DNA from: Methanospirillum purgamenti
GTDB lineage: Archaea > Halobacteriota > Methanomicrobia > Methanomicrobiales > Methanospirillaceae
Assembly: GCF_018502485.1 (NCBI RefSeq)
Contig: NZ_CP075546.1
Strand: one strand, 5' to 3'
DNA: 64,000 nucleotides
Below the pieces are notes generated by a model. That model was given only the letters and a program-made list of their open reading frames with translations. It did not search any database and was not told the DNA's origin. Positions 62,670 through 64,000 of the stretch are shown here, piece after piece (within the stretch, counting starts at the first letter, position 1; every line of letters starts with the position of its first letter). Both the position numbers and the translations under genes were made by a program.

Positions 62670-64000
62670 TCATCGGTTTATCCTATACGAACCAGAAGGT
62701 ACGATGATTTCAAATCTGGCCCCTTTTCCAGGTACACCTGATTCCTGTATTGTAATTCCAGTCAATGAAAGAATTTCCCTGACCAGAAACAGACCATGCC
62801 CGGTATTTTTACCAAATCCTCTCTCGAAAATCTGATTTTTATCTATGATAGGAACTCCGACACCATCATCTTCAAAAACTATCATCAAGGAACGCTCTGA
62901 TTCATATGCTGAAACGAATACCGTTGTTAGATTATCACCATGCCTGATGGAATTATCCAGCAAATTATAGAATACTCTTTCAAGCATTGGATCAGCAAAT
63001 ATAAAAATTCCGGATACATTGGCCGTAAAATGAATGGTATCCGGTGGGGATAAGTTTGACAGAATGGTATCAAGAGATATCCACATAGGTTTTTGTGAAC
63101 CAAGATCCTGATAAATCCGTGAAAATTCTATTTGTGACTGAATTTTCTGAATTCCTTCGGTCATTTTATGAATATATACAGATGTACCTGAATTTTCTGA
63201 TTCCATCTCTAAAAGTTCAAGATATCCATAAAAAACAGAAATATTGTTAAGAATATCATGACGAGTAATGCTTGAGAGAAGATTTAATTGCCTGTTGGCC
63301 TTTAAAATAGCTTCTTCGATCAGTTTTCGTTCAGTAATATCCTGGTTGGCTCCATGAGTTTTAATAAGGGTTCCATGTTCATCAAAAATCGCTCTTACCT
63401 GCACAGATACATGGCGGATTTCACCATCCCTTCGAATGAACCGGTGTTCAAAAACAGAAATAAAATTTGGATCAATAGCATTCGAACTCTTGCTCGCTTC
63501 TTCTATTACTTTAGGTATATCAGCAGGATAAACAAATTCACGAATGTATGTTTCAGCATCCATGTGATAACCTCCCTCCCTCTCTGCTGTTGTTCCATAC
63601 ATGGCATAAAACCGGTCATTAAAAACAAATGTCTGTGATGAAAAAATATATTCCCAACTAACGAGATTGGCCATATCCATAGTTTCGGCTAGCATTCGCT
63701 GGTTTTCCAGCAGGACTTGTTCAATATGTGCAAGTTCAATATCTGCACCTGCCTTTCCTGCAATAATATCAATAATTTCCTTAACCGAAATACCAGGATT
63801 TATTGGATTATTTGAGACGATGCACATAAGCCCCGTGATTTCCCCGCTCGAGTTTTTTAACTGGGATCCAATATATCCCTGGAAATCCCGTCCAGTAATT
63901 TTCTTAGTTTCTGGATAAATTGTCGAAAGACTGTCAGGAAAAAAAGTAAATCCATGTTTAAATGTTTTTTCACAGGGTGTACCTTTTATAGGAAATGAAA
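62670..64000 (-). CDS. Sensor histidine kinase, 5' end beyond the window
   Basis: The frame runs from the right edge without a stop, so the true start is outside. Visible domains are: the end of a GAF-like domain (GTPCEKTFKHGFTFFPDS, YIGSQLKNSSGEITGLMCIV, up to about 63800), a PAS domain with MDANLVSW-type start (MANLVSWEYIFSSQTFVFND) and PAC QVRAIFDEHGTLIKTHGANQ, the phospho-acceptor box SSITRHDILNNI and a HATPase domain with NLLDNSIRHGD, EDDGVGVP and GHGLFLVREI. An internal ATG at 63827 exists but would truncate the GAF domain. It is a RHDILN-type kinase like those at 36298 and 47209. Confidence 0.88.
   Translation of the reverse strand, partial: SFPIKGTPCEKTFKHGFTFFPDSLSTIYPETKKITGRDFQGYIGSQLKNSSGEITGLMCIVSNNPINPGISVKEIIDIIAGKAGADIELAHIEQVLLENQRMLAETMDMANLVSWEYIFSSQTFVFNDRFYAMYGTTAEREGGYHMDAETYIREFVYPADIPKVIEEASKSSNAIDPNFISVFEHRFIRRDGEIRHVSVQVRAIFDEHGTLIKTHGANQDITERKLIEEAILKANRQLNLLSSITRHDILNNISVFYGYLELLEMESENSGTSVYIHKMTEGIQKIQSQIEFSRIYQDLGSQKPMWISLDTILSNLSPPDTIHFTANVSGIFIFADPMLERVFYNLLDNSIRHGDNLTTVFVSAYESERSLMIVFEDDGVGVPIIDKNQIFERGFGKNTGHGLFLVREILSLTGITIQESGVPGKGARFEIIVPSGSYRINR

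Noticed and set aside
1..64000. CRISPR arrays, rRNA or tRNA genes.
   Set aside because: No regularly spaced direct repeats and no recognisable tRNA arms or rRNA segments were found on reading the gaps.

Overview
The window looks like a chromosome segment of a methanogenic archaeon of the Methanomicrobiales, most like Methanospirillum. The evidence is coenzyme F420 biosynthesis genes (cofG, cofC), an archaeal CTP-dependent riboflavin kinase, an F420-dependent alcohol dehydrogenase of the methanogen Adf type, TATA-box promoters with several apparently leaderless genes, and a very high load of PAS/receiver/histidine-kinase proteins whose kinase box reads RHDILN. No rRNA, tRNA or CRISPR array was recognised.

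Layout. 1-6.4 kb: coenzyme and housekeeping genes: cofG (cut by the left edge) and divergent cofC, a PCC-domain protein, a glycosyltransferase, a flippase-like membrane protein, a ribK-ribB pair and a small rubredoxin. 6.5-10.1 kb: a heterodimeric ABC exporter with one degenerate ATP site. 10.2-15.5 kb: a receiver-PAS protein and assorted small genes. 15.6-17.6 kb: a secreted alkylsulfatase. 17.7-24.1 kb: a CO dehydrogenase operon (cooF, cooS, three NuoE/F/G-like diaphorase genes, cooC). 24.1-36.1 kb: an antitoxin remnant, a secreted GH3 hydrolase, secreted hypotheticals, a pirin, a QueG-like iron-sulfur protein overlapping an AAA/PD-(D/E)XK protein, a flavodoxin/ferredoxin pair and rsgA. 36.3-41.7 kb: two large sensor kinases. 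42-44.5 kb: a decayed membrane ferredoxin gene and a cupin-adf pair. 44.9-56.2 kb: a sensory locus. 56.3-64 kb: clpB, two substrate-binding proteins without permeases, a SnoaL-like protein and a sensor kinase cut by the right edge.

The most informative part is 44.9-56.2 kb. On the minus strand lie a soluble PAS-methyl-accepting protein gene, cheW, a receiver-kinase gene and an HTH-PAS gene. On the plus strand, diverging from the first, lies another HTH-PAS gene. The methyl-accepting gene is split by an IS4-family element (50817-52498, 19-bp inverted repeats, 10-bp target duplication). The divergent HTH-PAS gene is split by a second IS4-family element (53594-55348, 15-bp inverted repeats, 10-bp target duplication). 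Removing each element plus one target copy restores a continuous frame. cheW is broken by one extra base in an A9 run. The first element supplies, at its very end, the ATG of the surviving receptor fragment.

The metabolic highlight is a monofunctional Ni-CO dehydrogenase with its CooF and CooC partners but no acetyl-CoA synthase subunits. It encloses a complete NuoEFG-like NAD(P)H/FMN diaphorase module, suggesting a CO/ferredoxin-to-pyridine-nucleotide electron route that is unusual for a methanogen.
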